NCBI RefSeq assembly: GCF_018139565.1
Contig: NZ_JAGSPK010000001.1
Span: forward strand, 496,001 to 560,000
DNA length: 64,000 nt
From: Cognatundibacterium rivi
GTDB lineage: Bacteria; Pseudomonadota; Gammaproteobacteria; Burkholderiales; Burkholderiaceae_D
Direction: 5' to 3'
Shown here: positions 45,182-54,692 of the stretch, piece by piece
Numbering within the stretch: position 1 is the first letter of the stretch
Layout of the letters: every line of letters starts with the position of its first letter
Position numbers and translations under genes: made by a program
Notes under the pieces: model-generated
The model's database searches: none
What the model was told of the DNA's origin: nothing
Seen by the model: only the letters and a program-made list of their open reading frames with translations

Positions 45182-45796
45182 TTAATTCAGAGCCAGGCTA
45201 TGGAGCCATTTCTGCATGTCGTTGATCATATTGTCGACCGCTGTTTGCATGGCCTTTGCGCCGCTGGCGGCATCGGCGCTGGCAGTCGGTATTTGCAGCA
45301 GAAAATTCCGCGTGCCGATAATGTTATGTCCTTTAACCACGATACCGCGCGCATAAATGTGTGCATGGCTGGTGTTTGGCGCGGTGAATACCTGAGAAAA
45401 CTCATCGAGTTCCAGGCGTAAGACCGGCAAACTTCCTGCGCTATCAGCGGTGTTGGTGACCACCGCGCCGCGCGAGTTCAGCACCAGCTTGATTCTTTGC
45501 GCGACTAACTGGGCGGGTGGCATACTCCAGCGCGCTTGCGCATACGGCTTCAACTGCTGCGCGTTGTCGTATTGCAGGCGGTACAGCATCGCATTACTGT
45601 CGAGGGCGGCCGGAACCTGAATCTCGGCGAGCGCAATTTGCATTTTTGTATTCGGCAGCGAGATTGTATTGAACGGGCCGAAATCGTATTGCTGGCGTTG
45701 TGCCGGAGCCGTGCTGCTGCAGGCGCTCAACAGACTGATGCTGAATATCACCAGCGGCAGAAAACGGTAGTGAGTAAGGCGATAGAGTCGTTGCAT
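45182..45796 (-). CDS. ABC transport auxiliary lipoprotein (PqiC/ABC_trans_aux family)
   Basis: A 204-residue lipoprotein with lipobox LLSAC near residue 25 (lipidated Cys). The mature part has the family pattern: PNTKMQIALAEIQVPAALDSNAMLYRL and YAQARWSMPPAQLVAQRI, then the VLRLELDEFSQVF strand. Such proteins work with MCE transporters at the outer membrane. It lies 30 bases after the MlaD-like gene. Confidence 0.9.
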   Translation of the reverse strand: MQRLYRLTHYRFLPLVIFSISLLSACSSTAPAQRQQYDFGPFNTISLPNTKMQIALAEIQVPAALDSNAMLYRLQYDNAQQLKPYAQARWSMPPAQLVAQRIKLVLNSRGAVVTNTADSAGSLPVLRLELDEFSQVFTAPNTSHAHIYARGIVVKGHNIIGTRNFLLQIPTASADAASGAKAMQTAVDNMINDMQKWLHSLALN

Positions 45797-45826
45797 ACGA
45801 TGTCCTCAGGTAGTCTTCTCTGTTAT

Positions 45827-46765
45827 TTATTTGGGCGCGACAAAACCGGCTTCACCGGGGCCGGGCGCGGCAGGCGGATTGCCAAACAGGATGCTTTGCG
45901 GCCTGTCGTTCAGATTTTCCGTGGTGCGGTTCAGCGAACGCAGGCTGCTGCGAGCTTCGCCGGTCAGGCTCTGGATGCGCGGCAGTGTTTCCATCGTCAC
46001 GCCGTTGCTCAGTTGATCTAATGCCAGATTAAAGCGGGCGATCGGGCCATCGGCAGACTGCAATTGCGTACTGAGTTGATTCAGATTATTGGTGAAGCGC
46101 GATGCGTCTTTAGATAACACACTGACGGTGTTCAGGGTATTTTGTGTCTGATCAATCAGCCCTGGCAATTTATCCAGGCTGGGGTTGAGTTTGTTCGGCA
46201 ATGCCTGCCACGCTTCTGCCGCTTTGTTGATATTGTCGACGGCGCTGATCATGGTCTGACGATTTTTCGGGTCGAGCAGGCTATTGATGCGGCGGGTCAG
46301 TTCTTCAGTTTGCGTCAAAATTGCCAGCCCGCGTTCCTCCAGATTCTGCATGACACCGGGACGCAGCGGAATCCGTTGCGTGGTACCGTCCTGCGCTAAC
46401 GGGGCAGAAGCGCTGGCTGTTTTATCTTCATCGAGCTGCACAAATGCAATGCCGGTCACGCCCTGATAGGCGAGAGTCGCGAAGGTGGCGCTAGTGACCG
46501 GCGTATCCGGAATCACTTCCAGACGCAGTATCAGTTGCCCCGGATTTTTATCGTCAAAATCGATGTCAGTCACATTGCCGACTTTAATTCCTTTGTAGCG
46601 CACTGCCGCTTGCAGGTTAAGGCCGGAGACCGCTGATTTGGTCACGATTTCATACGGCGTGCGCTGAATTTTGTCGCGCCCCAGCCAGATCGCGATAAAA
46701 ATAGCGAGGATCAATAAGGCGATGGTGAAGAATCCAGCAATTAAGGCGTGTGATCGGTTTTCCAT
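45827..46765 (-). CDS. MCE domain protein (MlaD-like)
   Basis: 312 residues: one N-terminal membrane helix (ALIAGFFTIALLILAIFIAIWL), then the MCE domain (about 40-120, ending TGIAFVQLDED), then a long helical coil of about 160 residues that may form the periplasmic tunnel. It binds phospholipid or another lipid during transport between the membranes. It lies 7 bases after the ATPase gene. Confidence 0.93.
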   Translation of the reverse strand: MENRSHALIAGFFTIALLILAIFIAIWLGRDKIQRTPYEIVTKSAVSGLNLQAAVRYKGIKVGNVTDIDFDDKNPGQLILRLEVIPDTPVTSATFATLAYQGVTGIAFVQLDEDKTASASAPLAQDGTTQRIPLRPGVMQNLEERGLAILTQTEELTRRINSLLDPKNRQTMISAVDNINKAAEAWQALPNKLNPSLDKLPGLIDQTQNTLNTVSVLSKDASRFTNNLNQLSTQLQSADGPIARFNLALDQLSNGVTMETLPRIQSLTGEARSSLRSLNRTTENLNDRPQSILFGNPPAAPGPGEAGFVAPK

Positions 46766-46772
46766 GGCTTTC

Positions 46773-47558
46773 CTATGGTGTAGCGGGTGTCAGCACTTCC
46801 ATGGCGCGTTTGCCGCGACCACCGAGGAAGAAGCTGCTGATGAACGGGTGCTGGAAGCGGACGACTTCCTGCGGTGTGCCGACGACGATGACTTTTTTTT
46901 CAGCCAGCACCGCAATACGGTTCGACAGTGCAAACAGGCTGTCGAGATCATGCGTGACCATGATGACTGTCAGGCAAAGTTGCCGGTGCAGTGACTGTAT
47001 CAGTTCGACAAAACTGTCGGAGCGATCCGGATCAAGTCCTGCGGTCGGTTCGTCGAGAAACAGCAATTCAGGGTCAAGTGCCAGGGCGCGCGCCAGGGCG
47101 ATCCGTTTGATCATACCGCCGGATAAATCTGCCGGCATTTTCGGTGCATGTTCAAAGGCGATGTCTACCATCTGTAATTTCAGATACACCAGATCGGTGA
47201 TCAGGGATTCCGGTAATTTTCTGAGTTCGCGCATCGGCTGGGCGATATTGTCGAACACGCTCAGCGCTGAATACAAAGCGCCATGCTGAAACAGCATACC
47301 CGAACGTTTGCGCAGATAATCTAGATGACTACTATCGGATACCTGCAAGTCTTCACCGAAGACTTTGATGCTGCCGCGACGCGGCGTTTCCAGCCCCAGC
47401 ATCTGGCGCACCAACACAGTTTTTCCAGTGCCGGAACCGCCGACGATGGATAAAATTTCACCGCGCCGCACCGATAATTCCAGATTGTTATGGACGAGGG
47501 CACGCCCGAATTGGGTGCGTAAGCCCTGAATTTCGATTACGTTATCGGTCGTCATCAA
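46773..47558 (-). CDS. ABC transporter ATP-binding protein (MlaF-like)
   Basis: A 261-residue ATPase with Walker A GGSGTGKTVL near 38, signature LSGGMIKRIALARAL and Walker B LLFLDEPTAGLD, then the H-loop VTHD. The GMIKR form of the signature is typical of MCE-type (Mla/Ttg2A) systems. It overlaps the permease gene by 4 bases, so they are translated together. Confidence 0.95.
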   Translation of the reverse strand: MMTTDNVIEIQGLRTQFGRALVHNNLELSVRRGEILSIVGGSGTGKTVLVRQMLGLETPRRGSIKVFGEDLQVSDSSHLDYLRKRSGMLFQHGALYSALSVFDNIAQPMRELRKLPESLITDLVYLKLQMVDIAFEHAPKMPADLSGGMIKRIALARALALDPELLFLDEPTAGLDPDRSDSFVELIQSLHRQLCLTVIMVTHDLDSLFALSNRIAVLAEKKVIVVGTPQEVVRFQHPFISSFFLGGRGKRAMEVLTPATP

Positions 47559-48679
47559 TAGCCCACTTTGCTGAAAATAATCGCAAAAATCGCATCGGCA
47601 ATGATCACGACGGTAATCGCAATCACCACAGAATTAGTGGTGCCGTGCCCCAGGCTTTCCGTATTCGGTTTAATGCGCAAACCATAATGGCAGGCAATCA
47701 GCGCAATCAGGATGCCGAAGGCAACACCTTTACCCAGACCTATCCAGTAATTCAGCAGTGGCACCGCATCCGGCAATTTATAGACAAAAAATTCCGGGCT
47801 CATGCCGAGCAGTGCCTGTGCCGAAATCATGCCGCCTATCAGTGCCATCACATCGGTCCAGATCACCAGTAGTGGCATCGCGATGGCGAGTGCCAGCACC
47901 TTCGGCAGGATCAGGCGCGAACCATGCGGTATGCCCATCACCAGCATCGCATCCAGCTCTTCGGTGACCCGCATCACACCGAGCTGCGCCGTGATGGCTG
48001 AGCCCGAGCGACCGGCCACCAGAATCGCGGCCAGCAAGGGACCGAGTTCGCGGATGATGCTCATGCCGAGGATATTGACGATAAATAAATCGCCGCCAAA
48101 CGTCAGTAATTGTTGTGCGGACAGATAAGAAAGCACGATTCCGATCAGGATGCCGACCAGTGCCGTGATCCCCAGCGCCTGCGCGCCCATGCGATACAGG
48201 TTGGCGGATAATTCTTTCCACGGGCCTCGCAGCGGATGGCGTATAAAACCAGCCAGATCGATCATCAGTTGACCGAGCAAGATGCTGAAGCCGTACAAGT
48301 GCTCAAAGAAGCCGAGCACGATGTCGCCGAGTTGCATGATGCTGTAAAAGAGCGGGCGTTTTGCGCTGACCAGATTGACCTGACTGGCTTCTGCCACGCG
48401 CTGAAACAAACCTTCATGCACCGGCTGCAACACCAGATGTTGCGGTTTTTTCTTGCCCCAGGCACGCCACAATATTTGTGCCCCGACATGATCCAACGCG
48501 CTGATCTGGCTTAAATCCCAGTGAATATCGTCGCGCTGCCCCTTGTTGGTCAGCTCTGTCTGCAAATCATGCAAGCGGCGGCCTTCAGACAAGGCGTGCA
48601 CCAGCCACGCGCCAGCGACGCGAATCGTGGTCTGATCTGCATGGTTGACGGTCAGGGTGGGAGGGCTAACTGGAGGCAT
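47555..48679 (-). CDS. ABC transporter permease (MlaE-like) with N-terminal STAS domain
   Basis: 374 residues. The first 100 form a STAS-like domain (WDLSQISALDHVGAQILWRAW), which in the classic mla system is a separate protein (MlaB). The rest is the MlaE permease with five to six helices and the signature VAGRSGSAITAQLGVMRVTEELDAM. First gene of the operon permease-ATPase-MCE-lipoprotein-VanZ. The ATG at 48679 is chosen; a TTG at 48715 in frame would add 12 residues. Likely cargo is phospholipid. Confidence 0.93.
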   Translation of the reverse strand: MPPVSPPTLTVNHADQTTIRVAGAWLVHALSEGRRLHDLQTELTNKGQRDDIHWDLSQISALDHVGAQILWRAWGKKKPQHLVLQPVHEGLFQRVAEASQVNLVSAKRPLFYSIMQLGDIVLGFFEHLYGFSILLGQLMIDLAGFIRHPLRGPWKELSANLYRMGAQALGITALVGILIGIVLSYLSAQQLLTFGGDLFIVNILGMSIIRELGPLLAAILVAGRSGSAITAQLGVMRVTEELDAMLVMGIPHGSRLILPKVLALAIAMPLLVIWTDVMALIGGMISAQALLGMSPEFFVYKLPDAVPLLNYWIGLGKGVAFGILIALIACHYGLRIKPNTESLGHGTTNSVVIAITVVIIADAIFAIIFSKVGY

Positions 48680-49004
48680 GTCGTCAGTGTAAACGAGATA
48701 ACTGTTTTGCTGCAATGAAGCAAAGCATACATTGACTGATGTTGATCTTCATTAAAAGAAATATACCATCCGGCATCTGAGCTAGATTGCTAGCGGCTGT
48801 CTGAGGTAGGCGTTTTGCAGTTCGTAAATGGGCTTATTTAGCCCGTTAACAATGGCATATAGGGGGAGTATATTCAAAAATCAGGCTATTCTCAGCATAA
48901 ACATTGGGCTTTTAAATATACTCCACCCAGTATATTTAGTGCTTAACAGGCGTTTCTGGCGCATGACGGGGATGCAGCACCGGGGCTGTCATCCGGCGCA
49001 GCGC
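48680..49004. other. Gap with palindromic sequence between mla-like operon and sulfatase gene
   Basis: It contains GGAGTATATT (48865-48874) and its inverse AATATACTCC (48915-48924), a small stem TATACT/AGTATA (48917-48922 with 48929-48934) and GGGCT/AGCCC near 48830-48844. The segment 48906-48936 resembles 40196-40228 (shared GGGCTTT, ATACTCC, GTAT). It may be a diverged copy of the same element and may end the sulfatase transcript. Confidence 0.45.
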
Positions 49005-50879
49005 TTATTTTTCCTGCCGTACCGGCGTTTTTTTATCGATCACTTCGCGGCAATCGCCCTTCAACGTCGCATTATCGTAATCAGACCAACCGTAACTATC
49101 GACATAGCGCGTGTGCGCAACCAGTTGCGGGCTGAGTATGCTCCAGTTCAGCCTTTCATCGGGATAGCGAATATTGCCCATGTCGAGCAAGGTATGAAAC
49201 ACGTTTTCCGTCGATAGCCGGAATTTCTGATGGCGTTTCAGCTGCCGGATTTTCTCTGGAAATAATTGCTGATAGTCGTCCGAATACCAGATGAAGGCCG
49301 GGATGTGGAATTCATATTGCGTATTGTGGCCGTGAAACGCCAGACCGCAAGTGCCGTCATACAAGGTTTGTCCATGATCTGAGATATACATCATCGAGGT
49401 GACTTGCTGGCTTGCCTTCAGGCGCTGTATGACTTCCGACAATATCCAGTCGGTGTACAGAATTGAATTGTCATAGCTGTTGCTGAGTGCCGGTTTATTC
49501 TTCAGCTCGGTATAGGCGGGGTTATCGACGCCGAACAGCGAGGGTTTCCAGTGATCGTATTCTTTCGGGTAGCGATGGCTATAATTCCAGTGGTTGCCCA
49601 GCGTATGTAAAACGATCAGCTTTTTAGGTGCGGCATCGTTCATCGCACGGCTCATGGGATCCAGCAGGATGTCGTCGAAACTGGAACTATTGGTGAATCC
49701 GCCCAGATTCAGAAATTGCGTGACATCGGCTTCTTTGGCGAACACCGAGATCGGCGTGTCGAACTGACCAAAGCTCATTTGGTTCGATATCCAGAAGGTT
49801 TTGAATCCCGCTTCTTTAAACGCTGACAAAAACGATTTTTCAGAAAATCCGGCTTTCAGGCTTTGTGCCGCCGGCTTGCGCGACACAATGACCGGCACCG
49901 ACAGGCGAGTCGCCGCAACGGCCGTAATCATGTCGCTGAAGCTCACCAGATTGTCTTCCAGTGATAATAAGGGATTGGTTTCACGTTCGTAGCCATTCAG
50001 GCTCCAGCGATCGTAGCGTGATGATTCACCGAGCACTACGACGATAGTTTGCGCTAACTTTGGGTCGCCTCCGAGGGTGGCGTTGAAGCGGAAGTTGCGG
50101 CTTTTTTCAGACAGCTTCGACAGATATCCGCGTTCGCTCCAGAAATCTGCGACACGCACCGCCAGTCCGAAAGGCCAGGTGCTGGTGAAGACATCCTCGT
50201 CGTAATGTATTCCGGCCCAGGATGGCAGTGGCCCGAGTAGTTTGCTTAATGTCTGACGCTGATGTTCCAGCCACGCCTGCGGGATCACTTTGCCCGTTGA
50301 TTGCGCGCCCGCAGCTGGTGCCGGCGTATCTTCGTCGTCAGCGCTATCGCTGATGCTGGCAGTCACGGTTGGAGGCGCTGCCCGCACGCCGACATATTCG
50401 CCGTAACCCCAGATGCAGAACCCCATCATTACCATACTGATCAGGGCCCAGCGGCTCGGATGTTGCCAGTGCAGTGCTGGCGTATTCAAGGCAATTTTCA
50501 GCAGGCTCCACCACCACGCCGTAATCATCAGCGTCAGAAACAACAGCAGCCAGACTTTCTGTCCCAGAAATTCAATCGCTTCTTTGGGGCTGGTTTCCAG
50601 CAATATACCGAGGTGATGCGTTGAAATGCTTTGTCCAAAATACAGTCGCAGATAAATCTCTATGGGTATCGCCAGCATTGCCGGTAGTAACAGGAAATGA
50701 AACCAGCGCGGATGCTTGAAGACCGCCCATAGTACTGGCCAGCAAATAATCTCCATCGCCAGTAACTGCCAGCCTTTTTCTATCGGCTTCCCCAGCATCA
50801 GAGAGAAAAACGGAATCGCTGAGAGTAGCAGATAACTGAATAGCAGAAAGAGAGGGCTGGGACGTAATAAAGAGCGCAT
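49005..50879 (-). CDS. Phosphoethanolamine transferase-like sulfatase, inner membrane
   Basis: A 624-residue protein of the EptA/CptA superfamily. Residues 1-165 hold about five membrane helices, followed by an acidic, Ala-rich linker (175-195). The periplasmic alkaline-phosphatase-fold domain starts VVVLGESSRYDRWSLNGYER and has SDHGQTLYDG and FHGHNTQYEFHIPAF for metal binding. Predicted to transfer phosphoethanolamine to lipid A, core or another envelope glycan; colistin resistance cannot be inferred from sequence. Single gene, divergent from the ribosomal cluster. Confidence 0.9.
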   Translation of the reverse strand: MRSLLRPSPLFLLFSYLLLSAIPFFSLMLGKPIEKGWQLLAMEIICWPVLWAVFKHPRWFHFLLLPAMLAIPIEIYLRLYFGQSISTHHLGILLETSPKEAIEFLGQKVWLLLFLTLMITAWWWSLLKIALNTPALHWQHPSRWALISMVMMGFCIWGYGEYVGVRAAPPTVTASISDSADDEDTPAPAAGAQSTGKVIPQAWLEHQRQTLSKLLGPLPSWAGIHYDEDVFTSTWPFGLAVRVADFWSERGYLSKLSEKSRNFRFNATLGGDPKLAQTIVVVLGESSRYDRWSLNGYERETNPLLSLEDNLVSFSDMITAVAATRLSVPVIVSRKPAAQSLKAGFSEKSFLSAFKEAGFKTFWISNQMSFGQFDTPISVFAKEADVTQFLNLGGFTNSSSFDDILLDPMSRAMNDAAPKKLIVLHTLGNHWNYSHRYPKEYDHWKPSLFGVDNPAYTELKNKPALSNSYDNSILYTDWILSEVIQRLKASQQVTSMMYISDHGQTLYDGTCGLAFHGHNTQYEFHIPAFIWYSDDYQQLFPEKIRQLKRHQKFRLSTENVFHTLLDMGNIRYPDERLNWSILSPQLVAHTRYVDSYGWSDYDNATLKGDCREVIDKKTPVRQEK

Positions 50880-51382
50880 CGGGATAGTGGCAGGCTGGCT
50901 TGCGGTTGTTGCAGCGTGACGGAACGTCGCCGCTTATCGCAACATAGGGTGGTCACTAAAACAGTTCAGGTCGACAATATAAATGATTTGCGAAAACACC
51001 GGGTGCTGCTTCAGGCAGTTGTCAGCGAAATCTATTCGAGAAACTGAAAAAACTTAATCAAAATAAAACAAAAGGGATGGAGATACTTGATTTTTCAGAG
51101 AAATTTCCTACCCTGACTTGCCATCTTGAAGTAATCAGAGCGCTCAGCGACGCAACGAAAAACGTTGACATGTCTGGATCAAGCGACATAAAATTGCGAG
51201 TTCTCGATTTTGGGTTTGCAGTTTTCAACATGTTTCTAGCTGTTTTTTGCGAAAAAATATGCTTAAAAAGCAGGCAGATATTGGGCTCGTCTGAATAATT
51301 CGGACGTAAAAAATGATTTTTAGTGCCCGGGCAACCGTTTCCGGGTTTGTGTTTAACGTTGTATTTTGTTGGATTAAAAACG
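50880..51382. other. 503-base upstream region of the str cluster
   Basis: No supported gene. A 73-codon frame (51077-51298) lacks a spaced ribosome site and known content. The region holds a good sigma-70 promoter (listed separately) and a CCCGG/CCGGG stem near 51326-51346 in the rpsL leader. No rpo genes lie upstream, unlike in many bacteria where rpoC precedes rpsL. Confidence 0.5.
51165..51192 (+). promoter_or_regulatory. Sigma-70 promoter candidate for rpsL
   Basis: The -35 box is a perfect TTGACA (51165-51170), followed by 16 bases and CATAAA (51187-51192). Transcription would start near 51200, leaving a leader of about 180 bases before rpsL. Confidence 0.6.
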
Positions 51383-51766
51383 ATGCCAACCATCAATCAA
51401 CTGATTCGCCAACCACGTGTTTCTGCAGTGGTTAAGAGCAAATCGCCGGCGCTGGAAAACAGCCCGCAGAAACGTGGCGTTTGCACCCGCGTTTATACTA
51501 CAACTCCCAAAAAGCCTAACTCGGCTTTGCGTAAAGTTGCCAAAGTTCGCCTGACTAATGGTTTCGAAGTTATTTCGTACATTGGCGGTGAAGGCCATAA
51601 CTTGCAAGAACATAGCGTAGTCCTGCTGCGCGGTGGTCGTGTAAAGGATTTGCCAGGTGTTCGTTACCATATGGTTCGCGGTGCTTTGGATACACAAGGC
51701 GTTAAAGACCGTAAGCAAGCTCGTTCCAAATATGGTTCTAAGCGCGCTAAGGCAGTGAAGAAGTAA
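51383..51766 (+). CDS. rpsL: 30S ribosomal protein S12
   Basis: 127 residues; decoding-centre protein. Start [12 protein letters not shown] at 51383; an upstream in-frame start would add 20 non-family residues. The streptomycin-determining lysines are wild type: Lys43 in [13 protein letters not shown] and Lys88 in GGRVKDL. First gene of the str cluster; 144 bases separate it from rpsG. Confidence 0.98.
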   Translation: MPTINQLIRQPRVSAVVKSKSPALENSPQKRGVCTRVYTTTPKKPNSALRKVAKVRLTNGFEVISYIGGEGHNLQEHSVVLLRGGRVKDLPGVRYHMVRGALDTQGVKDRKQARSKYGSKRAKAVKK

Positions 51767-51910
51767 TTATCTCGTAATTTAATCTCCGTAAAGTATTACG
51801 GATCAGTGTCGGTTCGGAATGAGCCGAGTAAGTGACTGGCTATGATGGCCTGTCGCGAGTGTCGGGTGAATTGTTGCTCAATGCTCAACTGAAGATTGAA
51901 AGGAATTGAA
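51767..51910 (+). promoter_or_regulatory. rpsL-rpsG intercistronic region, possible S7 autoregulatory site
   Basis: 144 bases with a perfect hairpin TCCGTAA-AGTA-TTACGGA near 51783-51800 and further pairing sequence (CGGTTCGG/GAGCCG). In E. coli, S7 represses its own operon by binding the rpsL-rpsG spacer; the similar length and folding here suggest the same, by analogy only. Confidence 0.4.
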
Positions 51911-52381
51911 ATGCCACGTCGTCGTGAGGTCCCGAAACGGGACGTATTGCCAGATCCAAAATTTGGTAATGTTGAAGTAGCAAAATTTGTTAACGTATTG
52001 ATGTTGTCTGGCAAGAAGTCTGTTGCTGAAGGCATCATCTACGGTGCGTTTGATCACATCCAGCAAAAATCTGGTAAAGATCCTCTGGAAGTGTTTGCAT
52101 TGGCAATTAACAACGCCAAGCCACTGGTTGAAGTAAAATCCCGCCGTGTTGGTGGCGCGAACTATCAGGTGCCTGTTGAGGTGCGTCCAGTTCGTCGTCT
52201 GGCTTTGTCTATGCGTTGGTTGCGTGAAGCTGCAAACAAGCGTAGTGAAAAATCCATGCCACAACGTTTGGGCGGTGAGTTGTTAGAAGCCGCAGAAGGC
52301 CGCGGCGGTGCAATGAAGAAGCGTGACGAAGTTCATCGTATGGCTGAAGCCAACAAGGCCTTCTCTCACTTCCGCTTCTAA
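51911..52381 (+). CDS. rpsG: 30S ribosomal protein S7
   Basis: 156 residues; primary 16S rRNA binder that organises the 30S head. Start [19 protein letters not shown] with AAGGAA ribosome site; full family length, ending AFSHFRF. It is followed by a terminator-like hairpin before fusA. Confidence 0.98.
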   Translation: MPRRREVPKRDVLPDPKFGNVEVAKFVNVLMLSGKKSVAEGIIYGAFDHIQQKSGKDPLEVFALAINNAKPLVEVKSRRVGGANYQVPVEVRPVRRLALSMRWLREAANKRSEKSMPQRLGGELLEAAEGRGGAMKKRDEVHRMAEANKAFSHFRF

Positions 52382-52446
52382 GAGTAAGAGTAAGGAGCCT
52401 TTGTATGATGATTATGCAATGGTTCTGGCAAGTATTTTGAATCAGG

Positions 52447-52483
52447 CCGGGCGCGATTTTCACAAAAAATTGCGCTCGGTTTT
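52447..52483 (+). terminator. Terminator-like hairpin between rpsG and fusA
   Basis: A 14-bp stem with two G-U pairs (52447-52460 with 52466-52479), 5-base loop, then TTTT. It would act as an attenuator or as a partial terminator that lowers or sets fusA expression relative to rpsL-rpsG. Confidence 0.6.
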
Positions 52484-52509
52484 GTCCATTAAAAGATTTA
52501 GGATTATCT

Positions 52510-54615
52510 ATGGCCCGTAAGACCCCCATTGAGCGCTACCGCAATATCGGTATCTCGGCTCACATTGATGCAGGTAAAACGACGACGACAGAACGTGTTC
52601 TGTTCTACACCGGTGTCAACCACAAAATCGGTGAAGTGCATGATGGCGCTGCTACCATGGACTGGATGGAGCAAGAGCAAGAGCGCGGTATTACTATTAC
52701 TTCTGCAGCGACGACTTGCTACTGGAGTGGTATGGCGAATAATTTCGCTCCGCACCATATCAACATTATTGATACACCAGGTCACGTTGACTTCACTATT
52801 GAAGTTGAACGTTCTATGCGTGTTCTCGATGGCGCCTGCATGGTTTACTGTGCGGTAGGTGGCGTTCAGCCTCAGTCTGAAACTGTATGGCGTCAGGCTA
52901 ATAAGTACAAAGTTCCTCGTCTGGCATTCGTCAACAAGATGGACCGTACTGGCGCGAACTTCTTCAAAGTGTATGAACAAATGCGTACACGTCTGAAGGC
53001 AAATCCAATTCCTATGCAAGTGCCTATCGGTGCTGAGGACTTGTTCGAAGGCGTTATCGATCTGGTCAAAATGAAAGCGATTATCTGGGATACAGCATCT
53101 CAAGGTATGAAGTTTGAATACGGCGAGATCCCAGCGAATTTGCTGGCTGATGCTAAGAAATGGCGCGAAAACATGGTGGAAGCGGCAGCTGAAGCCTCTG
53201 AAGAATTGATGAACAAATACCTTGAAGAAGGTGATTTGTCTGAAGCCGAAATCAAAGCGGCGATTCGTCAGCGTACCATCGCGAGTGAAATCGTTCCGAT
53301 GATGTGCGGTACTGCCTTTAAAAACAAAGGCGTGCAGGCGATGTTGGATGCGGTCGTTGAATTCCTGCCATCTCCAGTGGATATTCCACCGGTACCAGGT
53401 ACAAACGAAGATGAAGAGCCAGTAGTTCGTCAGGCAAAAGATGATGAAAAATTCTCTGCTTTGGCGTTCAAAATCGCAACGGATCCATTCGTTGGTCAAT
53501 TGTGCTTTATTCGTTGCTACTCCGGTACTTTGAATTCTGGCGACACAGTTTATAACTCTGTCAAAGGTAAAAAAGAGCGTATCGGACGTATTGTTCAGAT
53601 GCATGCGAATCAGCGCGAAGAAATCAAAGAAATGCTCGCTGGTGATATCGCCGCGGTTGTTGGTCTGAAAGACACAACAACTGGTGATACATTGTGTGAT
53701 GACAAAGCGATTGTCGTTCTGGAACGTATGGTTTTCCCTGAGCCAGTTATTTCTCAGGCTGTTGAGCCAAAAACCAAGGCTGACCAAGAGAAAATGGGCT
53801 TGGCGCTGAATCGTCTTGCTGCTGAAGATCCATCTTTCCGCGTACGTACTGATGAAGAATCAGGTCAGACAATTATTGCCGGTATGGGTGAGTTGCATCT
53901 GGATATTATCGTTGACCGCATGAAACGTGAATTCAACGTTGAAGCGACAGTTGGTAAGCCACAGGTTGCATACCGCGAAACTATTCGCAAAACTTGCGAA
54001 GAAATCGAAGGTAAATTCGTTAAGCAATCCGGTGGTCGTGGTCAGTATGGTCACGTTGTTCTGAAGATCGAACCACAAGAACCAGGTAAAGGTTTTGAAT
54101 TCGTTGACGCGATCAAAGGCGGTACCGTTCCACGTGAATACATCCCTGCAGTTGAAAAAGGTGTTCGCGAAACGCTGACATCCGGTGTGTTGGCTGGCTA
54201 CCCAGTGGTTGACGTTAAAGTAACTCTGTTCTTCGGTTCTTACCATGACGTTGACTCCAACGAAAACGCGTTCCGTATGGCGGGTTCGATGGCATTTAAA
54301 GATGGCTGCCGCAAAGCAAGTCCAGTTATTCTGGAACCAATGATGGCAGTTGAAGTTGAAACGCCAGAAGATTATGCTGGTACGGTCATGGGTGATTTGT
54401 CCTCCCGTCGTGGTATGGTTCAGGGTATGGATGAAGTTGCTGGCGGTGGCGGTAAGATCATTAAGGCCGAAGTTCCTTTGTCTGAAATGTTTGGTTATTC
54501 CACTTCATTGCGTTCCGCAACACAAGGTCGCGCAACGTACTCTATGGAATTCAAGCATTACTCCGAAGCGCCGAAAAATGTTATCGACGCAATCGTGACA
54601 TCCAAAGCTAAGTAA
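52510..54615 (+). CDS. fusA: Elongation factor G
   Basis: A 701-residue translocation GTPase. G-motifs are [13 protein letters not shown] (G1), RGITITSA (G2), DTPGHVDF (G3) and NKMDRTGA (G4); domains II to V follow with the usual length, ending [21 protein letters not shown] lies 8-11 bases upstream of the ATG. The gene is intact. Confidence 0.99.
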   Translation: MARKTPIERYRNIGISAHIDAGKTTTTERVLFYTGVNHKIGEVHDGAATMDWMEQEQERGITITSAATTCYWSGMANNFAPHHINIIDTPGHVDFTIEVERSMRVLDGACMVYCAVGGVQPQSETVWRQANKYKVPRLAFVNKMDRTGANFFKVYEQMRTRLKANPIPMQVPIGAEDLFEGVIDLVKMKAIIWDTASQGMKFEYGEIPANLLADAKKWRENMVEAAAEASEELMNKYLEEGDLSEAEIKAAIRQRTIASEIVPMMCGTAFKNKGVQAMLDAVVEFLPSPVDIPPVPGTNEDEEPVVRQAKDDEKFSALAFKIATDPFVGQLCFIRCYSGTLNSGDTVYNSVKGKKERIGRIVQMHANQREEIKEMLAGDIAAVVGLKDTTTGDTLCDDKAIVVLERMVFPEPVISQAVEPKTKADQEKMGLALNRLAAEDPSFRVRTDEESGQTIIAGMGELHLDIIVDRMKREFNVEATVGKPQVAYRETIRKTCEEIEGKFVKQSGGRGQYGHVVLKIEPQEPGKGFEFVDAIKGGTVPREYIPAVEKGVRETLTSGVLAGYPVVDVKVTLFFGSYHDVDSNENAFRMAGSMAFKDGCRKASPVILEPMMAVEVETPEDYAGTVMGDLSSRRGMVQGMDEVAGGGGKIIKAEVPLSEMFGYSTSLRSATQGRATYSMEFKHYSEAPKNVIDAIVTSKAK

Positions 54616-54629
54616 TTCGTAATCTGAAA

Positions 54630-54653
54630 GCCTGCTCCTTGCCCGGAGCAGGC
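54630..54653 (+). terminator. Hairpin between fusA and tuf
   Basis: A perfect 9-bp GC-rich stem GCCTGCTCC/GGAGCAGGC with a 6-base loop lies 15 bases after the fusA stop. T-rich but not a T-run follows, so it may be an attenuator or an mRNA processing or stability element. Confidence 0.55.
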
Positions 54654-54692
54654 ATCTTATTGATAAATCGTTCTTTTTGAAGGAAGAATAAA

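Noticed and set aside
51077-51298. Small gene of 73 codons before rpsL
   Set aside because: No properly spaced ribosome site, no known domain, and it overlaps the probable rpsL promoter.
52504-53787. Long open frame (427 codons) on the minus strand opposite fusA
   Set aside because: It is a shadow of the strongly biased codon use of fusA; its product is rich in Phe, His, Cys and Arg with no domain, and no ribosome site is present.
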